Source of the DNA: Microbacterium oleivorans NBRC 103075
Lineage (GTDB): Bacteria > Actinomycetota > Actinomycetes > Actinomycetales > Microbacteriaceae
Length of the DNA stretch: 64,000 nt
NCBI RefSeq assembly: GCF_001552475.1
Contig: NZ_BCRG01000001.1
Coordinates: forward strand, 1 to 64,000
Direction: 5' to 3'
Each line of letters opens with the position of its first letter. Positions within the stretch are counted from its first letter, which is position 1. The position numbers and the translations under genes are program-made. A model generated the notes under the pieces. It made no database searches and was not told the origin of the DNA. It was given only the letters and a program-made list of their open reading frames with translations. Below are positions 61,149 through 64,000 of the stretch, piece after piece.

Positions 61149-62159
61149 ATGACCGCCACCCCCGTCCGCTTCGGACTCTTCGGCTCCGGACGCATCGGTC
61201 AGGTGCACGCAGCGAGCATCGCCGCGTCGCCCGACGCCGAGCTGGCGTGGATCGCCGACCCGTTCATCGACGGCGCCGAGCGCCTGGCCGCGCAGTACGG
61301 CGGCAAGACCACGACCGATCCCGCCGAGGTATTCGCCTCGGGCGACGTCGACGCCGTACTGGTCGCGTCGCCGACGCCCACGCACGTCGACCTCATCCGC
61401 GCGGCCGTGGAGGCCGGCATCCCGGTGCTCTGCGAGAAGCCGATCGACCTCGACATCGCCCGCGTCGAGGCGCTCCGTCCCGTCGTCGCCGCGGCCGGCG
61501 TGCCCGTCGCGCTCGGGTTCAACCGCCGCTTCGACCCCGGTTTCCGCACGGCGCGTGACCGCGTCGCCGCGGGCGAGATCGGCCGCCTCGAGCAGCTGAC
61601 GATCATCAGCCGCGACCCGTCGGCACCGCCGGCGTCCTACGTCGCCGTCTCGGGCGGCATCTTCCGCGACATGACGATCCACGACTTCGACATGGCGCGC
61701 TTCTTCCTGCCCGACATCATCGAGGTCACCGCTTTCGGCACGACGACGTTCGACGACGGCGCCCGCGAGCACGGCGACTTCGACACCACGACCGCGATCC
61801 TCAAGTCCGCCTCGGGCGCCCTCGTCACGATCGTGAACTCACGCCACAGCACCACCGGCTACGACCAGCGCATCGAGGTCTACGGCAGCGAGGGCGACCT
61901 GACCGTCGCTAACCAGGGCACGAGCCTCGTGAGCCTGTCGAACGCGAACGGCGTCGCTGCCGGTGCGCCGTTCGAGGCATCCATGGTCACCCGCTACACC
62001 CCCTCATACCGGGCCGAACTCGCGGAGTTCATCGCGCTCGTGCGCGGCGAAGCCTCGACGAGCCCGACGTTCGACGACGGCCGCGCTGCCCTGCTGCTGG
62101 CCGACGCCGCGCAGCGCTCCGCGACCGAGGGCGTGTCCGTCGCCGTCGACCTGACCTGA
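61149..62159 (+). CDS. iolG: Inositol 2-dehydrogenase
   Basis: A 336-residue Gfo/Idh/MocA-type NAD(P) oxidoreductase that oxidises myo-inositol to scyllo-inosose, the first step of the pathway. Rossmann motif FGLFGSGRIGQVHAASIA at residues 8-25; catalytic Lys in LCEKPIDLD near 97-105; FNRRFDPGF near 127-135; SGGIFRDMTIHDFDMARFF near 172-190 carries the His/Asp pair. ATG 61149 is preceded by CAGGAACG. It is the last gene of the iol operon, 32 bases after iolE. No inositol transporter gene is in the window. Confidence 0.93.
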   Translation: MTATPVRFGLFGSGRIGQVHAASIAASPDAELAWIADPFIDGAERLAAQYGGKTTTDPAEVFASGDVDAVLVASPTPTHVDLIRAAVEAGIPVLCEKPIDLDIARVEALRPVVAAAGVPVALGFNRRFDPGFRTARDRVAAGEIGRLEQLTIISRDPSAPPASYVAVSGGIFRDMTIHDFDMARFFLPDIIEVTAFGTTTFDDGAREHGDFDTTTAILKSASGALVTIVNSRHSTTGYDQRIEVYGSEGDLTVANQGTSLVSLSNANGVAAGAPFEASMVTRYTPSYRAELAEFIALVRGEASTSPTFDDGRAALLLADAAQRSATEGVSVAVDLT

Positions 62160-62184
62160 CGTCGTGACCTCGAGCGCCGTCAGG
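62155..62184. terminator. Weak hairpin after iolG
   Basis: CCTGACG (62155-62161) and CGTCAGG (62178-62184) pair around a 16-base loop between the convergent iolG and saccharopine-dehydrogenase-like genes. The same heptamer pair flanks the hairpin at 52893-52968. Confidence 0.35.
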
Positions 62185-63424
62185 CCTCGGACGGCACAGG
62201 ATGCGGCTGCTCGCGCATGCCCCACGGCGAGCCGTAGCCCTCGGGCTTCGGGGCGGCGAGCAGGTCGAGGAACGGCTTCGCGTCGAACGCCTCGGGACCG
62301 AGCACGCCCGTGCCCGACCACGTGCCGCGGGCGAGCAGCTCGAGCGCGATGACCGGGTTGATGGCCGTCTGCCACACGACGGCCTGCGAGTTGTCCTCGC
62401 GCATCGTCTCTTCGTTGTCGGCCACGTGGTACAGGTACGTCGAGCGCGGCTGACCGTCCTTGCCGGTGCCCGTCACCCACACGCCCGCGCACGTCTTGCC
62501 GCTCATCTTGTCGCCGAGGGTCGCCGGGTCGGGGAGGGCGGCGGCAACCACGTCGCGCGGCGAGACCTGCACGCCCTTCACGCTCAGCGGGTCGGTCTTG
62601 TCGAGCCCGAGCTTGTTCAGGACCCGCAGCACCTCGATGAACTCGTCGCCGAGGCCGTACTTGAAGGTGACCCGCTTGGCCTTCGTCCACCGCGGCATCA
62701 GGAGCACCTCCTCGTGCTCGACGTTGACGCACTCGACGGGTCCGATACCGTCGGGGAAGTCGAACACCTCGGGCTCGCTGAAAGGCTCGGTCACGTACCA
62801 GCCCTTCCCCTCCTCGTAGATGACGGGCGGGTTGAGGCACTCCTCGATCGTCGTCCAGATCGAGAACGAGGGCGCGAAGTCGTACCCGGCGACCACGAGG
62901 TTCGCCCCGTCGCGGACGCCGAGCTCGTCGATCTCGTCGAACAGCTCGTCCTCCGCGTAGCGCGCGAAGACGTCCGAGAGGCCGGGTTCGACGCCGATGC
63001 CGACGAGCGCGAGGCGCCCGGCATCCTTCCACTCCTGCTCCTTCGCGAACTGGTCGTCACCGAGCTTCACGCCCACTTCTTCATAGGGGCGTTCCGGATG
63101 CCGCACCGACAGGCTCATGGCCATGTCGAGGTACATCGCGCCGGCCGCGAACGCGCCGTCGAAGATCGGCATGACGAAGCGCGGGTCGACCGCGTTGAGC
63201 ACGTGGGTGGCGGAGTGCTCGCGGATGAGGGATGCCACGGACTCGGCGTTCGAGGCATCCACGTGCGCTGCGCCGAACCGCTCGTCGCCGAGCTCGTCCA
63301 CGAGGGACTGCGGTCGGGCGGGGTCATAGTCCGCGATGACGACCGCGTCGAAGAAGTCGCGGCGGCGGAGAATGCGGGCGGCAGCACTGCCGACACCGCC
63401 CGCGCCGATGATGAGGATGCGCAT
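62180..63424 (-). CDS. Saccharopine-dehydrogenase-family protein
   Basis: A 414-residue protein of the saccharopine dehydrogenase/Lys9-like family. The Rossmann motif is MRILIIGAGGVGSAAARIL at residues 1-19; later conserved parts are VNAVDPRFV-like (NAVDPRFVMPIFDGAF), YLDMAMSLS, GIGVEPGLSDVFARYAEDELF near 150-170, and SGTGVLGPEAFD near the end. Members act in lysine, polyamine (carboxynorspermidine) or unknown metabolism. ATG 63424 follows AAAGGA. The APC permease gene lies 19 bases upstream on the same strand, so transport and oxidation of an amino compound may be linked. Confidence 0.85.
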   Translation of the reverse strand: MRILIIGAGGVGSAAARILRRRDFFDAVVIADYDPARPQSLVDELGDERFGAAHVDASNAESVASLIREHSATHVLNAVDPRFVMPIFDGAFAAGAMYLDMAMSLSVRHPERPYEEVGVKLGDDQFAKEQEWKDAGRLALVGIGVEPGLSDVFARYAEDELFDEIDELGVRDGANLVVAGYDFAPSFSIWTTIEECLNPPVIYEEGKGWYVTEPFSEPEVFDFPDGIGPVECVNVEHEEVLLMPRWTKAKRVTFKYGLGDEFIEVLRVLNKLGLDKTDPLSVKGVQVSPRDVVAAALPDPATLGDKMSGKTCAGVWVTGTGKDGQPRSTYLYHVADNEETMREDNSQAVVWQTAINPVIALELLARGTWSGTGVLGPEAFDAKPFLDLLAAPKPEGYGSPWGMREQPHPVPSEA

Positions 63425-63443
63425 GCGGATTCCTTTCGGACGG

Positions 63444-64000
63444 TCAGATGCCGCCGTCGATCGAACGGGGGAGGGAGCTCGTGTCGTCGGGGACGAGGAC
63501 CGGGGTTTCGCGGTTGAGGCTCTCGCCGCGGAAGAAGCGCTTGGCCCGGGGGAAGAAGAACCACACGACCATGAGCACCGCTCCCAGCGCGAGGGCGCCG
63601 ATGCCGACGACGAACGTCGAGCCGACGCCGAGGATCGCACCGGAGTAGCCGTAGTCGGGGCTCAGCATGTCGATCGCCGACTGGATGAACGCGTACGTCA
63701 GCATGAGCGCGCCGACCAGCGGGAAGAACCCCTTGAAGAAGAAGTCGCGCGCCGAGCGGAACAGGTCCGCCCGGAAGTACCAGAGGCAGGCGTACCCGGT
63801 GAGGGCGTAGTAGAACGCGATGGCGAGGCCGAGCGAGAGGATCGTGTCCTGCAGGATGGCGTCGCTGATCGAGGTCATCACGACGTAGTACACGATCGCG
63901 ACGATTCCCATGACGAGGGTCGAAAATGACGGCGTCCGGTAGTCGGGGTGGACGTCTTTGAACTTGGCGGGCAGGGCCCGGTAGACGCCCATCGCGAGGG
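63444..64000 (-). CDS. APC-family amino-acid permease, C-terminal part
   Basis: The gene runs off the right edge; about 185 residues from the C-terminal end are visible. The frame continues upstream of the first ATG (reading LAMGVYRALPAKF), which is an internal motif of APC transporters before segment 9. Four more membrane segments follow (LVMGIVAIVYYVVM, TILSLGLAIAFYYALTGYACLWYF, FFPLVGALMLTYAFI, VVGIGALALGAVLMVVWFFF), then a short tail. It probably carries amino acids or polyamines and forms an operon with the dehydrogenase-like gene. Confidence 0.8.
   Translation of the reverse strand, partial: LAMGVYRALPAKFKDVHPDYRTPSFSTLVMGIVAIVYYVVMTSISDAILQDTILSLGLAIAFYYALTGYACLWYFRADLFRSARDFFFKGFFPLVGALMLTYAFIQSAIDMLSPDYGYSGAILGVGSTFVVGIGALALGAVLMVVWFFFPRAKRFFRGESLNRETPVLVPDDTSSLPRSIDGGI

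Overview
The window is high-GC, gene-dense DNA from an actinobacterium, most likely a member of the Microbacteriaceae close to Microbacterium. The reasons are the codon bias, the actinobacterial families present (DUF222/13E12, DUF3073, an Rv2578c-type radical SAM protein, a CebR-type cellobiose operon, a Cgl0158-type inositol gene), many GTG starts, and the very common heptamer GGATGCC/GGCATCC. Almost every base is coding. No gap between genes exceeds about 235 bases, and I see no tRNA, rRNA, CRISPR array, insertion sequence or prophage. This looks like chromosomal core plus carbon-utilisation genes rather than an island.

Layout. 1-2.1 kb: the N-terminal part of a DUF222 protein and an ArsR regulator with a two-domain SRPBCC protein. 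2.1-9.9 kb: sufS-sufU, two paralogous membrane-anchored proteins of unknown function (one beside a KimA-like K+ permease, the other beside a VanZ protein and an M20 peptidase). 9.9-12.7 kb: a LacI regulator and a GH13 alpha-glucosidase. 12.7-17.9 kb: apt, a 2-hydroxyacid dehydrogenase, a short-form UvrA, purQ-purS. 18.0-24.0 kb: a complete cellobiose operon (cebE-cebF-cebG-bglC-cebR) behind three CebR-like operators. 24-37.6 kb: VOC protein, uracil/xanthine permease, purC, PadR plus DHA2 efflux pump, purD, an SCP-2-like protein, an HtaA-like cell-surface protein, purM-purF, a CynX/NimT transporter, DUF3073. 37.8-46.6 kb: universal stress protein, a PadR/DUF4097 pair, a TipAL-type MerR regulator, a 52-residue membrane protein, a Rho-N/SAP-like small protein with topoisomerase IB, a large RND permease, an aldose epimerase. 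46.8-52.9 kb: DEAD-box helicase with an Arg/Asp-rich repeat arm, GNAT, radical SAM protein with a candidate SOS box, M15 carboxypeptidase, acyl-CoA dehydrogenase. 53-62.2 kb: the myo-inositol catabolic operon (gntR, then iolC, Cgl0158-like aldolase, mmsA, iolB, iolD, iolE, iolG). 62.2-64 kb: saccharopine-dehydrogenase-like protein and the C-terminal part of an APC permease.

How it fits together. Purine synthesis is spread over the window as small units (purQS, purC, purD, purMF) together with apt salvage and a nucleobase permease. Two sugar systems (cellobiose; alpha-glucosides) are under LacI-family control, and inositol is under a GntR regulator. Several regulators sit beside palindromes that fit self-control: ArsR, PadR twice, MerR, LacI and CebR.

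The strongest general signal I found is a promoter/start arrangement: about eighteen genes have a TAnnnT hexamer (often TAGGCT) exactly 6 or 7 bases before an ATG or GTG, which points to widespread leaderless mRNAs. Other notable structures are a 72-base dyad-symmetric array upstream of apt and a MerR promoter with a palindrome filling a 19-base spacer.
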